NCBI GenBank assembly: GCA_028641055.1
Contig: CM054059.1
Coordinates: 109,442,263-109,506,262, forward strand
Direction of reading: 5' to 3'
DNA length: 64,000 nt
Source of the DNA: Alopecurus myosuroides
Lineage: Eukaryota > Streptophyta > Magnoliopsida > Poales > Poaceae
Both the position numbers and the translations under genes were made by a program. Positions within the stretch are counted from its first letter, which is position 1; each line of letters starts with the position of its first letter. The notes beneath the pieces are model-generated. The model was not told the origin of the DNA and ran no database searches. It was given only the letters and a program-made list of their open reading frames with translations. Below, one piece after another: positions 23,524-34,309 of this stretch.

Positions 23524-26500
23524 TCAAGTGAAGTTGGAAGAATCGATGACATTTAGTTCATTCCTCAAAGCTCGAAATCTTGGTTCATCAAGGGCCTTCG
23601 TGAAGATATCGGCAAGTTGATCCGTGGTGGAGACATAAGAGAGATCAATATCACCTTTCTCAACATGATCCCGAATAAAGTGATGACGAATCTCAATATG
23701 CTTCGTCTTGGAGTGAAGAACCGGGTTGTAGGCGATCTTGATAGCACTCTCATTGTCACAAAGAAGAGGCACCTTGTCAAAGTGAATACCATAATCCTTC
23801 AAAGTTTGCCTCATCCATAGCAATTGGGCACAACAACTTGCCGCGGAGATATACTCGGCCTCGGTGGTGGAGAGAGCAATACAATTTTGCTTCTTGGAAG
23901 ACCAACAAACCAAGGAGCGGCCAAGAAATTGGCAACCCCCGGATGTGGACTTCCTATCCGTTTTCTCTCCCGCATAATCCGCATCCGAGTAACCAATGAG
24001 TTGGAAGCTTGAACCCTTGGGGTACCAAAGACCGAAGTTTGGGGTATGAACTAGATATCGAAAGATTCGTTTCACGGCTTCCAAATGACTTTGCCTCGGA
24101 GAGGCTTGAAACCTTGCACATTTGCCTACGCTATACATGATATCGGGTCTAGATGCACAAAGGTAGAGCAAAGAGCCAATCATGGAGCGGTATACCTTTT
24201 GATCTACCTCTTTCCCATTAGGGTCGGGTTTCAAGTCGGTGGTCGTGGACATAGGGGTCTTCATAGGTTTGGCATCATTAATATTGAATCTCTTGAGCAT
24301 GTCTTGAGTATATTTGGCTTGTTTGATGAAAGTTCCTTCATAATATTGATTCACTTCAAAGCCAAGAAAGAACTCCAACTCTCCCATCATAGACATCTCA
24401 AACCTATCGGTCATAAGCTTGCAAAACTCCTCATTGAACAAAGTGTTAGTGGACCCAAAAATGATGTCATCCACATAGAGTTGGCATATGAACAAGTCAC
24501 CTCCAACCGTCTTGGTAAAGAGGGTGGGATCGATTAAACCAACATTAAACCCACGATCTACTAGAAACTCTTTAAGGTGCTCATACCACGCACGTGGAGC
24601 TTGTTTAAGTCCATAGAGCGCCTTATCAAGTTTATAGACATGATCGGGGTGGTTGGGATCCTCGAAACCCGGAGGTTGCTTGACATATACTAACTCATTA
24701 ATGGGACCATTAAGAAAAGCACTTTTGACATCCATTTGCTGTAACTTGAAGTTATGATGAGATGCATAGGCAAGTAAGATACGAATGGATTCAAGGCGAG
24801 CTACGGGGGCAAAGGTTTCACCGAAATCGATATCTTCGACTTGAGAAAAACCTTGGGCCACCAATCTTGCCTTGTTGCGAATGACACTACCATCTTTGTC
24901 TTGCTTGTTCTTGAACACCCATTTGGTGCCAATGACATTTTTGCAATCCTTGGGTCTTGGCACTAATTTCCACACCTTGTTGCGCTCGAAGTTATTGAGT
25001 TCATCATGCATGGCTTCAAGCCAATCTTGATCTTCGAGAGCTTCATATACCTTCTTGGGTTCAATGAAGGAGACAAATGCATGAGCCTTGCTAAAATCCG
25101 CCAATTTCCTTCTAGTGACCACTCTTCCACGAACTTGACCAAGAATCATGTCCTCCGTATGACCCGCTCGTTCAAGATTCTCTAGCCTTCTCTTTGCTCT
25201 TCGAGCCAATATCTCCTCCAAAGATTCCTTGGATATGGATTGAGAATCACCTTCTTCATCGGAGACATGTCCATCTTCATTTTGTCCTTGATCAATAATG
25301 GGTGATGAATCACCACTAGGTTGAGCATTCTCAACAATGATAGAATCTTGATCATGATTGAGATGAGTAGCTTGGCCTTGGTCATTAGCTTGGCCTTGGT
25401 CATTAGTTTGAGGGCTTGGTGCATCTTGTTGGATAGCTTGATCATCAATGGGTGTAGTCAAAGGCTCCACATGAGTGGGGCATAGTCCTTCTCCCTCCGT
25501 CATCCGGTGTCCCTCAGTGGGGATTATTTCACCAATCCCCATTCTTCTTATGACGATTGGAGGAATTGCATCTCCTACAACACCATGATCTATACGCCCC
25601 CCTTGGGAGCCATTATCCTCATCAAACACCACGTCTATAGCTTCTTCAACTTGTCCGGTGGACTTGTTGTAGACTCTATAGGCGTGAGCGTTTGTGGCAT
25701 AACCAACAAAAATGCCCTCATAAGATCTAGTCTCAAATTTTGACAACCGTTTACCTTTCTTGCGAATGAAGCACTTGCAACCGAAGACCTTGAAGTAAGA
25801 TACATCCGGTTTCTTACCCGTGAGAATCTCATAGGGGGTTTTGTTCAAGATCTTGCGAAGATATAACCGGTTGGTGGCGTGACATGCAGTGGAGACGGCT
25901 TCGGCCCAAAAGTTATAGGGAGAAGAGAACTCCGCAATCATAGTTCTAGCCGCATCCATCAAAGTCCGGTTCTTTCTCTCCGCAACACCATTTTGTTGAG
26001 GGGTATAAGGAGTGGAGTATTGATGAGCAATGCCCTCTTCACTAAGAAAACCCTCAACGGTGTAGTTCTTGAACTCCGAGCCATTATCACTCCGGATAGC
26101 CAATATGGTAGCATTGTGTTGGCGCTCAACTAGAGTGATGAACTCGATGACTCTACTTTGAGTTTCACTTTTCCTCTTGAAGAAATACACCCAACAATAT
26201 CTTGAATAGTCATCCACAATTACCAAACAATACTTCTTTCCTCCGAGACTATCATAGGATAGTGGACCAAAGAGATCTAAGTGAATGAGCTCCAGAATTC
26301 TTGTAGTGGAGATAGATGTCTTGGTTGGGTGTTGTTCTCCATGTTGCTTCCCAAAGGTGCAAGAGCTACACACACGATCTTTAGCAAATTTAGCTTTGGT
26401 TAGTCCTAGAACGTGATTGCCACTTTGGAGATCATGCAACATTCTCATATTGGTGTGGGCTAGTCGGCGATGCCAAAGCCATCCCACATCAACTTTAGCC

Positions 26501-26898
26501 ATTAGGCATGTCGCGGCACACGTGTCTTCTTTAGAGAAGTCCACTACATACATGCCGTTCTCGACAAACCCAACAAAGGCTACTTTAAGAGATGTCTCCC
26601 AAGTGACAATCACACTCTCTTTATTAAAGAACGAGGTGAAACCACAATTCGCAAGTTGAAGAACGGACATCAAATTATAGCCAAGGGACTCAACAAGGAG
26701 AACATTCTCAATTGATAAATCATTTGAGATTGCTACCTTGCCTCGTCCCAATACCTTAAGCTCGGACTTATCACCAATAGTGACGCAATTGAGATGAGGT
26801 AGAGGAGGTTCAAGATTACTTATTGCGTCAAGGCTTCCGGTCATATGTTGGGATGCACCACTATCCACTGTCCATTTGTTAGCCCCGGAAGCTTTTCC
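23524..26898 (-). CDS. Copia E pol (protease, integrase, RT, RNase H)
   Basis: An uninterrupted minus-strand frame of about 1124 residues. It begins immediately after a UAG codon (26899-26901), with no nearby ATG, so expression must depend on readthrough or frameshifting from gag. Order: protease [10 protein letters not shown]; gag-pre-integrase ([18 protein letters not shown]); integrase core with D (HLDLFGPL), D (RSDNGSEF) and E ([13 protein letters not shown]); reverse transcriptase ([18 protein letters not shown]) with YVDD at 24466-24477; RNase H ([53 protein letters not shown]). All catalytic motifs are intact. It converts the element's RNA to DNA and integrates it. Confidence 0.95.
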   Translation of the reverse strand, partial: GKASGANKWTVDSGASQHMTGSLDAISNLEPPLPHLNCVTIGDKSELKVLGRGKVAISNDLSIENVLLVESLGYNLMSVLQLANCGFTSFFNKESVIVTWETSLKVAFVGFVENGMYVVDFSKEDTCAATCLMAKVDVGWLWHRRLAHTNMRMLHDLQSGNHVLGLTKAKFAKDRVCSSCTFGKQHGEQHPTKTSISTTRILELIHLDLFGPLSYDSLGGKKYCLVIVDDYSRYCWVYFFKRKSETQSRVIEFITLVERQHNATILAIRSDNGSEFKNYTVEGFLSEEGIAHQYSTPYTPQQNGVAERKNRTLMDAARTMIAEFSSPYNFWAEAVSTACHATNRLYLRKILNKTPYEILTGKKPDVSYFKVFGCKCFIRKKGKRLSKFETRSYEGIFVGYATNAHAYRVYNKSTGQVEEAIDVVFDEDNGSQGGRIDHGVVGDAIPPIVIRRMGIGEIIPTEGHRMTEGEGLCPTHVEPLTTPIDDQAIQQDAPSPQTNDQGQANDQGQATHLNHDQDSIIVENAQPSGDSSPIIDQGQNEDGHVSDEEGDSQSISKESLEEILARRAKRRLENLERAGHTEDMILGQVRGRVVTRRKLADFSKAHAFVSFIEPKKVYEALEDQDWLEAMHDELNNFERNKVWKLVPRPKDCKNVIGTKWVFKNKQDKDGSVIRNKARLVAQGFSQVEDIDFGETFAPVARLESIRILLAYASHHNFKLQQMDVKSAFLNGPINELVYVKQPPGFEDPNHPDHVYKLDKALYGLKQAPRAWYEHLKEFLVDRGFNVGLIDPTLFTKTVGGDLFICQLYVDDIIFGSTNTLFNEEFCKLMTDRFEMSMMGELEFFLGFEVNQYYEGTFIKQAKYTQDMLKRFNINDAKPMKTPMSTTTDLKPDPNGKEVDQKVYRSMIGSLLYLCASRPDIMYSVGKCARFQASPRQSHLEAVKRIFRYLVHTPNFGLWYPKGSSFQLIGYSDADYAGEKTDRKSTSGGCQFLGRSLVCWSSKKQNCIALSTTEAEYISAASCCAQLLWMRQTLKDYGIHFDKVPLLCDNESAIKIAYNPVLHSKTKHIEIRHHFIRDHVEKGDIDLSYVSTTDQLADIFTKALDEPRFRALRNELNVIDSSNFT

Positions 26899-26908
26899 CT
26901 ACAAGAGA

Positions 26909-29563
26909 TCAATTTCTTGATTTAGGTACCCATCCTTCAATGGGTCCTCTTTTGTTAGTAACAAGGGTCTTAGGAACCCAAATAGTCCAATGATAATCAT
27001 CATCATAAGAGGTACCAACGTATTTAGCATAAACATGTCCATCCCTAGATTTCATAAGAACATAAGATGGATTATATTTTCCGGCGAAATCATTATGAGT
27101 GATGATCCCCCTAGAGGTATCACCACCCATAATGGCGTTGGTCTCCTTTTCTTTGGTCACTTCACCCTCTTTCACAAAGACAACATTTTGAGGGGGAGTA
27201 GTGACATTCTTGGATATCTTCTTTGACTTGGAAATAAATCCAAGTCCCTCTTTTCCTTTCTTGGCACCTTGAGAGCTTATAGCATCATTGAGGATTCTTT
27301 CCTTCCCTACATTGTTAGTCGTAGTAGAAGAGGTAGATGCAATAACAATGCTATTTGATGAAGATGCAACATGCTTATTTGATTGTTGAGCTAGGAGCTT
27401 GATTCGAGACTTGGCAAGTTTGTCATGAATTTCCTTAAGAGATTTAAACTCTTCTTTTAGTTTGTCATGTTCCTCGTCAAGTTTTTGGTGGGCTATTCCT
27501 AGCTTCAACTCTTCCTCTTCAAATTCTTTAAGTAAAACAAGAGATTTAGCATGTTCTTTCTTAAGCTTGGCAAGAGATTTTTCGTTATCTTTCCTAAGCT
27601 TAGAAACACTAATAGCATAAGAGTCTTGTAAACTAGATAATATTTCTTCAAGAGAGGCCCTCATGGATCTCTCCTTCTCAAGATCCTTAATTAGTTCACC
27701 ATCATGGTTCTCATTGGTACCACCATGATTCTCCAAGGTCATGATGATTTCCTCTTTCTCATCAATGAGAGAGTTGGCATCATCAAGTTGCCTTAGGAGA
27801 GCTTTTACTTTTTCTTTAGTTTCACCTTCAAGACTACACAACCAAGATCCTAGGTTCTTGGCCTCCTCATCGTCACCAATGTTTTCAACACAATACAATA
27901 ATGAGGGAGAGGTAGTGTTAATAGACTTGGAGGTGGAAGTTATTACCGCGGTGGCTTTTGCCATGAGACATGTAGGTCGGATCGATGTCTTCTCATTGGG
28001 AGATTCAAATAGAGAGACCGATGAAGAGGAAGTGGTAGCTATGGCGACGTGGGCAACACCTACGACTTCATCTTCTCCTTCATCTCCGGAGTAGTATGTC
28101 TCCAATGTGGGGCCTTCTTGAACATATAGGGCCCTTGGAACCCTTCTCGCGAGGTTCTTGTTTTGTGGAGCTTTGTTCTTGTCCTTGCGAACAAGCTTCC
28201 CTTCATTCTCTTCTCTTGGCTCAAAGGGACACTCTTTGACGAAATGGTTTGCACTTCCACAATTGTAACATGTCCTTGGCCGTTCCCCTTTCTTCCTAAA
28301 GATTTTGTTCCTTGAAGGTCTCGGGGCACCGGCTTTGTGAGCCTCCCATCTCTTCCAATACCCTTGCATGGCAAGAGCAATACATTTATGGGCACCCTTG
28401 TATGTATCCTCATAGTCCTCATCATCATCATCATCATCATCATCAACTTCTTCAATCTTGGCCATTGCTTTAGACTTCAAGGCAAGGTTGGGAGACTTTC
28501 CATGTCCTCTAGAGCGAGCAAGAGCATCATCCGCACTTTTGTGAGATAAGGATATAGCAATGAACTCACTTAGCACTCCAATGGAGTTGAGGGAGTTGTA
28601 GTCGGATCTTGTTCGAATGCTAGTGGAGAGGTTCTTCTCAAATGGAGTTATGGCCTTGACAAACTTCCTCTTGATCCATTCATCGGAGATTTCCTCTTTC
28701 CCAAAATCTCTTAGTTGATTACCAAGAGTGACAACTCTTCTATATAGCTCCTCGGGACTCTCGTCTTCAAGCATGACGAAGTTCTCGGACTTGTCGAGAG
28801 CAACATCATATTTTGATGATTGGATGCTAGCATTTCCTTGGAACAAAGATTCAAGTTTATCCCATGCTTCCTTGGCGGTCTTCAAGCCGCGAATGTGCTC
28901 AAGATGTTCTCTTGGGAGAGCCTTTTGGATAGTCACAATAGCGGTCTTGTTGAGTTGGAATTCCACGTCCTCCCTTGGGGTCAAGTTGCTTGGGTCATGA
29001 GGATGGAATCCATGAACGATGCTTCTCCATAAGGCGGTGCAAGAACCTGAAATGTGAGACTCCATATCGAACTTCCATGAAGAGAATTCGTTAGTGTTAA
29101 GCATGGGAGGATTTCCAACATTAACCATGTGTGGTATTGTAGCAATAGGGTGGATAGAATCGTAATTGGGAGGCGGTGGAACTTTAGAGTTAGACCCCGA
29201 ACCGTTAGCCGATTGAGACTTGGAGCCCTCGGAATTTCCACTACTCTTAGCCTTTTTATCGGCTTTTGCTTTGGCTTTCGCCTTAGCTAAAGCGATGTTA
29301 GCTTCCATTTCATCAATGTCCGGAATGGATTCTTCATCCGAGCTAACATCGTTGGTAGTGAGAGGTGCTTCCTCGGACTCCTTGGTTCTCCCCATCAATA
29401 CCTCCATCATTTTCTTGATGCTAGAAACCTCCGTACTGACAGTAGAGCTAACCTTAGACATTTCGGCTTGGAGGATTCCAACCGAGTCTTGTAGGTTAGA
29501 TATACTGTCGGACATCTTGGAGATTTCCGCACTAGAACTACCGGGGGTATTTTCATCGACCAT
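26909..29563 (-). CDS. Copia E gag, 884 aa
   Basis: Structural protein of the virus-like particle. It starts at ATG 29563, 37 bases after the PBS. Order: coiled-coil-like N-terminus (about 1-60), a Lys/Ala repeat (AKAKAKADKKAK), the UBN2/retrotrans-gag-type capsid region (about 150-350, SWKFDMESHI, AKEAWDKLE, KRKFVKAI), an Asp-rich run, and the CCHC zinc knuckle CYNCGSANHFVKEC at 28229-28270. After that comes an unusually long C-terminal tail with a strong coiled coil (about 600-730, rich in Glu/Lys/Leu). Long gags with C-terminal coiled coils are typical of SIRE elements. It ends with TGA at 26909-26911, ten bases upstream of pol's frame and in a different frame. Confidence 0.93.
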   Translation of the reverse strand: MVDENTPGSSSAEISKMSDSISNLQDSVGILQAEMSKVSSTVSTEVSSIKKMMEVLMGRTKESEEAPLTTNDVSSDEESIPDIDEMEANIALAKAKAKAKADKKAKSSGNSEGSKSQSANGSGSNSKVPPPPNYDSIHPIATIPHMVNVGNPPMLNTNEFSSWKFDMESHISGSCTALWRSIVHGFHPHDPSNLTPREDVEFQLNKTAIVTIQKALPREHLEHIRGLKTAKEAWDKLESLFQGNASIQSSKYDVALDKSENFVMLEDESPEELYRRVVTLGNQLRDFGKEEISDEWIKRKFVKAITPFEKNLSTSIRTRSDYNSLNSIGVLSEFIAISLSHKSADDALARSRGHGKSPNLALKSKAMAKIEEVDDDDDDDDEDYEDTYKGAHKCIALAMQGYWKRWEAHKAGAPRPSRNKIFRKKGERPRTCYNCGSANHFVKECPFEPREENEGKLVRKDKNKAPQNKNLARRVPRALYVQEGPTLETYYSGDEGEDEVVGVAHVAIATTSSSSVSLFESPNEKTSIRPTCLMAKATAVITSTSKSINTTSPSLLYCVENIGDDEEAKNLGSWLCSLEGETKEKVKALLRQLDDANSLIDEKEEIIMTLENHGGTNENHDGELIKDLEKERSMRASLEEILSSLQDSYAISVSKLRKDNEKSLAKLKKEHAKSLVLLKEFEEEELKLGIAHQKLDEEHDKLKEEFKSLKEIHDKLAKSRIKLLAQQSNKHVASSSNSIVIASTSSTTTNNVGKERILNDAISSQGAKKGKEGLGFISKSKKISKNVTTPPQNVVFVKEGEVTKEKETNAIMGGDTSRGIITHNDFAGKYNPSYVLMKSRDGHVYAKYVGTSYDDDYHWTIWVPKTLVTNKRGPIEGWVPKSRN

Positions 29564-29600
29564 TGTACTCTTAGGCGGTTAAGCCCTTAGTAAGAGCCGA

Positions 29601-29613
29601 GGCTCTGATACCA
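29601..29613 (-). other. Primer-binding site of Copia E
   Basis: Minus-strand TGGTATCAGAGCC, two bases inside the 5' LTR (29616-30976). It is complementary to the initiator tRNA-Met 3' end. Confidence 0.93.
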
Positions 29614-29615
29614 AT

Positions 29616-30976
29616 TGAAAGTGCACTATGGTCAACTAGAGGGGGGGGGGGTGAATAGGTTGACTACCAATTTTTCTTTTCTTTTCCTTTTAAGGGGCTT
29701 AGTAAGATAAGATACGATTCTCTAGATGTGCAACTAGGTGAACAACCTATGTGAAGAGAGTAGTATGCGCAACGGAAGTAAAGCGTAAGGTAGTAAAGCA
29801 AACAACAAGTGTAAACAAGGAGACAAGGATATGATTCACCGTAGTTCCTTCTCAAAGAGAAGTACGTCTACGTTGGAGAGGTGGGGAGCCACCTAGGCGC
29901 TCCTCAATAGCACGGTTGTGCACACCTTGTTCTCCTTGAGCTTCTCCGGTGAGGGAGATGCTCGTTTCCACTATGAGGTCGACTTGAAGGCGTTGACCAA
30001 ACCTTTACAAGGGCTTGAGGTCACTCCACAAGGATGGAGGCTCTCAAGCAATCCGTAGCTTCTTGCAACAAGGTGGAAACTACAAGCACGAGATCTACTA
30101 AGGTTTCTAGGCCTCAAGTAGGATTCTAGATCTACTAGGTTGTGGTGGATGGATTCGAGATTCCTTTGGTGGAAGTGTGGATCTAGGTCTCCTCTAGCTC
30201 TCCACCAAGTTTGGGAGTGATTGGGTGGACGGAGTGGGAGATCTAAGAGGTTGAAGCTTTCATTAATGGCTAGGAGAGAGAGTGGGAAAAGCTTGGCATT
30301 TATGAGGTAGGTGAAGGGGTATTTATACTCTTGGCACCGAAATGGCCGTTTGTAGTCCAGGGCACCGGAGGCTCCGGTGGTTTCACCGGAGGCTCCGGTG
30401 GGTCTTCTGTGCACTGCGCAGTTGCGCAGTGCCTTATCCTTTGCGCGCTGTTGAGGAGGCCGGAGGCTCCGGTGGATTGGGCGGAGGTTCCGCCCACCGG
30501 ACCCGCACCGGAGGCTCCGGTGGAACCTCCGCCACTTTCCAACAGAAGGGGTAGCTGGCGGAGCCACCACCGGACCCTCCACCGGAGTCCATTTGCACTT
30601 GGACCAGGGGGCCACCGGATGTCCACCGGAGCCTCCGGTGGAACCTCCGCCACTTTCCAACAGAAGGGTATTTTGGCGGAGTAACCACCGGATGCGCACC
30701 GGAGCTTATTTGCGCACAGGTTGAGGGCTGAGCCTCCGGTGGATTCACCGGAGCCTCCGGTGGATTTACCGGAGCCTCCGGTGGGTTCACCGGAGCTTCC
30801 GCCCCTGCACATTTTGGTTCCCTGGCTTTCTTTCTCTTAGCACTTTTCGAATATCTCAAGCATTAGCCCCATAGATATAGTGAACCTAATAACCTGGGCA
30901 TTTTCATCATTTGAACAAACATTAGATCAAACAGTTATGTTGTCATATAATTACCAAAACGGACGATGATCTTTCA
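29616..30976 (-). repeat. 5' LTR of Copia E (right in window, 1361 bp)
   Basis: Nearly identical to 19097-20456. The differences seen by eye are one extra G in the G-run, and single substitutions near 29883, 30353, 30449 and 30540. The palindrome array is at 30360-30805. Confidence 0.95.
30320..30327 (-). promoter_or_regulatory. TATA box in the 5' LTR of Copia E
   Basis: Minus-strand TATAAATA within the 5' LTR; the same box lies at 19800-19807 in the other LTR. It is a plausible start for the genomic RNA and lies just downstream (in minus-strand sense) of the palindrome array, which would therefore sit in the U3 enhancer region. Confidence 0.7.
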
Positions 30977-31136
30977 GACGGGAGACCCCCAGCCCTAGCC
31001 GCACCAAACCCTAGCCGCCGCCCTCCTTCCTCCGCGACGGCGCCTCGCCGCCGGCGCCAAGCCTCTCAACCTCTCCGCCCCCACTTCCACCCCTATAACC
31101 TCCGCCCTAAACCCGGTAGAACCCTAGCCTCTACCA
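30977..31136 (+). repeat. 3' LTR of Gypsy D, part 2
   Basis: Starts with the second GACGG copy and ends CCTCTACCA. Joined to 18900-19096 without one TSD copy it gives exactly 352 bp, equal to the 5' LTR, which confirms both insertions. Confidence 0.95.
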
Positions 31137-31141
31137 GATTA

Positions 31142-32705
31142 GTTAGGCGTTTGGTCTGCATTAAAAGTTCGTATCAGCATTAAAAGTTCGTATCAGCGTA
31201 GTTACCTGAATGGAGAAACTTCAGAGGTGTCTATTACTATTGCATTCAGTCTCCTGTCTTACACATTTGTTCTGATTATAAATGGACAGTGTCTGTGGAG
31301 TATGAATCTTTGTCTACGACTTGATCCAAAAGTAATATGATTCAGTGCTTCCTACAGGTGTCCTGGTTTGGGAACGAGAGAACTTAGGCACCATTTGGTT
31401 ATCAGAATATTTTTTGGACATATGTATATGGTATTAATGTGTACAACTGCGAACTGTTCGGTGCTTCAAAGTTAAAATGGTATCTATGTTCAATTTAATT
31501 TATACTTTAAATTTAACTGATACTGATGCAAAGCTCTGATAGAAGCTTCTGAACTGGAACATATATGTATAGCTTCTTTTATTTCAAGATCACCTCTTGT
31601 GTCAGTTTGCTTCTCTTCTGTTGTTCTGAATGTCTTGAATTCAGTCTTGCCTCTTTCCTTTATTTCGTGGAATGCCTCATTGAGGTATTCTCTCTTCTTT
31701 TATCTAAAAAGGTATTCAGAAGTCATCTCGTCCATAGTATCCTTTTGTAGAACGTGTACTTTCCATTGGCATCAGGTATTTTGCTAGACAATTAGTTCCC
31801 TGGTAGTATCAGTTCTGTGAGTTGAGTCATGGCATTGATGCAAAGGGTCCAGATAGGACTTGAATATAAATCTGAATGCCATAAGTTGGATAGGGTGATA
31901 GGGTATATGCTTCAACATAAACAACTGGAAGTACCAGACTTTTTGCTATGCCAGACCCTTCATGTGGATTATAATAATGCCCTTTTATTTAAGACTTTCA
32001 GAGTCTTATCTATTATAACCCCAGGCGCATAATTGGAAATGTCAAGTGTTAATTGGTGTTTAGAATGTATATTAAATACAGGTGACGTGCCTTCTGTTCA
32101 TATGATAGTTCATAAAGAATTTAATGTCATGAAGTTAGTTTCCTCAATTTGCACCTTGTGGTCAAAATATAACTAGTACTCTATGCTATTTCTGCACTCA
32201 CTTGAATGGTGCCATGTGCTTTGGAGAATTCTGAATTCAGGTCCTTGAAATAACTGTAGAGAATTCAGCATTTAAAAGGCTGTTAATCTCTTTGACCTAT
32301 AATGGAACTGAATACTGTAGCAAAAGAGCATTGTGCTATTCGATCCCGCGCCTCGGTTAGCTGGATAATTTTCCATTCGTGCATTTTGTTTGGCTGCGTA
32401 ACCATATCTTCTGTATACTGGCTACGGGAAACTGAAACTCTTGTTAAAGCTCATATTGACTGTTTCCCCCCCAAGAAACAACATTATACTGTAATGCAGA
32501 AACCATCATCAGGTTGGATTACCCCTTGGGCCCTTCCTATGCTCCTCAATAAGTGAAATGCAGAGTTTGTAGTGTTCAATACAGCTGCAGTATTACTCAC
32601 CAGGTCGCAGTTTGTACAGGTCGGTCCAGGGTCTTCCTATGCTCCACAAGAAGTGAAATGCAGAGATTTTTCGCCATGATATCAATTATCAAGACAGTTT
32701 GTACT
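31142..32705 (+). other. H2B-1 downstream region continued after Gypsy D
   Basis: Aligns by eye with 43860-46440 downstream of H2B-2 (AACTTCAGAGGTGTCTA, ATTATAAATGGACAGTGTCT, GTGTACAACTG, then TTGGATTACCCCTTGGGCCC). It has no LINE at about 31732, where H2B-2 has LINE J. A 19-bp tandem repeat ATTAAAAGTTCGTATCAGC lies at about 31160-31197. No coding frame was recognised. Confidence 0.75.
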
Positions 32706-33073
32706 GCCCGACATCGACCCGACCATCGACCAGAGGTTCGCCACGAAGCTGCAGGCGAATTGCGCCAACAACAACGGCACAGTCACGCAGGAGCTGGACC
32801 TGCGCGCCCCAGACGTTGATCAACAACGACTACTACATCAACCTGCACGTCAGGCCAGGCCTGTTCAAGTGAGACCAGGGACTCTCCGACCACCCTAAGA
32901 CACGACGCTTGGCCAAGCGGTTCTGGCTCAGCCAGGGCTTGTTCTTCCAACAGTTTGCCAGGTCCATAGTCAAGATAGCCAGATGGACGTGCTCACCGGT
33001 GACCAGGGCGAGATCCGCCTCAGGCGGCGGCATCGAGATCGCGGGCGACCAAGGCCTGGCCGCGGAAATGTAA
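32706..33073 (+). pseudogene. Class III peroxidase pseudogene (C-terminal part)
   Basis: Frames shift but read through a recognisable plant secretory peroxidase end: DIDPTIDQRFATKLQANC, then NNDYYINLHVRPGLF, a stop where family members have Ser (TGA before DQGL), LFFQQFARSIVKIA, and after another shift QMDVLTGDQGEIR. The distal heme-pocket half is missing. At least two frameshifts and one stop make it non-functional. It begins exactly where homology between the two H2B downstream regions ends. Confidence 0.85.
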
Positions 33074-34216
33074 GAGGTAACAGTATGCTTTTGTGAGCTG
33101 TCTCATGTAAGGAGAATGGCAGACATGGTTCAGTAGTACGTACAACTATGTGAGACTGCCGTGGGCATTTGTTTTATGTGTTTACATGCAGCATATTCCT
33201 TTAAACTGGAAATACGGATGAATGCTTTGGTGCGAGGTATACCTCTAGCTAGTATGCTTTGGTGCAAGTTGCAACCGCGCCCTTGTACGTTTATTATCAC
33301 ACCCGGTGAGGAACAGAGTTCCGATTTGCTAGCACAGTTAAAACAGCTGATGCAATTGCAACCACACAGGGAGCTTTATGTTGTCACCTAGTCGGTTTTC
33401 CATCAGAGTTAGCAACTCTGGAACAAAGTCACCAAGAGTAGCATGGAGCATCTGTATAGGAAGGAGCTTGATGGAGATATTTAAGGTCCGCGTAGTAAGA
33501 TGCACACAAAAAAATTGAATTTTGTTTTGAGTTCTTCACTTGTTTATTAAGAATCGCAACCAAATTCGTTTAGTTTTTCACTGGTACGCTTATTCTAAGA
33601 GCCACATCAGATTCATCAACATATTGAACACACCAAAGTGTGGTGTCCCTGCACACGGATCTGTCCTGGTGCCGAATTCATCGTGTCACGAAGATAGCAG
33701 CTATGCAGATATAGAACAATGTAGTGAAGTAGATGTCCATTAGAAAATATGAGAAGATCAAGAGTACAAACTTGCCCCTGTCTTATCTAAATCTAAGCGT
33801 TTCACAGCAAGCTGCTACATTTCAGGTGTGGTGCACCTGAAAATGCAGAACCATCCACCCAAAATGCTGTCAAGGCAACATACCCTGAAAGAGAGTAACA
33901 GCAAGTACATTAAGCTACAATTAAACGAAGCGAACTGAATCAGCAATTTCCTCTAATTGGCTTGAGATACTCCTCGTGCACCAAAGAAAAGTGTACCACA
34001 CTAAAACAGCAAAGTGGGAAATGTCCAACCGAGGCCAAGTGGTACGCATACTCCAACATCTCCCTAAACTTTGTAATATCACTGTTAGACTAAGGTGGTT
34101 TGTCCATAAAAGGAGTGCTAATGTTTCCCTAAAACACATGTAAGGAATTAACTTCAACAGTTCAGCCCAGAGCTGTTCAACAGTGTCTCATGTAGCATGA
34201 GGAAAACTGACTTTAT
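33074..34216. other. Intergenic or 3'-UTR DNA
   Basis: No recognisable plus-strand gene. A 38-bp block at 33217-33254 is identical to 43198-43235. On the minus strand a splice-acceptor-like CTCTCTTTCAG (about 33890) and AATAAAC near 33545 could belong to a spliced 3' UTR of the minus-strand gene that starts at 42005. That is inference only. Confidence 0.35.
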
Positions 34217-34309
34217 CTACATCTTGTAGAACTCCTTGGCATACTCCATCATCTCCTCAACTCTCTGGACATCGTCAAGAAAGACACTCCTCTTGGCCTT
34301 CCCAGACCG
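34217..34309 (-). other. Possible coding remnant (C-terminal peptide)
   Basis: The minus strand reads SGKAKRSVFLDDVQRVEEMM followed by EYAKEFYKM and a TAG stop. This is compositionally protein-like (amphipathic, charged) but with no recognised family and no clear acceptor site. It may be a stray exon of the gene further right or a pseudogene fragment. Confidence 0.2.

Larger units (their letters stand above)
19097..30976 (-). mobile_element. Copia element E, SIRE/Maximus type with a third ORF (11.88 kb)
   Basis: Bounded by a perfect target duplication GACGG (19092-19096 and 30977-30981) within the 3' LTR of D. The LTRs are 1360 and 1361 bp. Minus-strand order: LTR, PBS, gag (884 aa), pol (about 1124 aa), third ORF, PPT, LTR. 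Integrase before reverse transcriptase places it in Copia. The long gag, the extra ORF after pol and the overall size fit the SIRE lineage (Maximus in Triticeae), named by family resemblance. Four substitutions and one G-run indel between LTRs were counted by eye, about 0.3%, or roughly 0.1 million years at 1.3e-8. All coding domains are open, so it may be autonomous. Confidence 0.95.
13834..31136 (+). mobile_element. Gypsy element D, chromovirus-type (5.4 kb without nested DNA)
   Basis: Bounded by a perfect 5-bp target duplication GATTA (13829-13833 and 31137-31141). It has 352-bp LTRs starting TGTTATGG and ending CTCTACCA, a PBS for initiator tRNA-Met, and a gag-pol frame ending in a chromodomain-like segment. 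Element E is inserted in its 3' LTR (19097-30976). After removing E and one TSD copy it is about 5418 bp. The size, short LTRs and C-terminal chromodomain fit the Reina-like chromoviruses (lineage inferred). Three LTR substitutions were seen by eye (0.85%), giving roughly 0.3 million years at 1.3e-8 per site per year. Confidence 0.95.
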
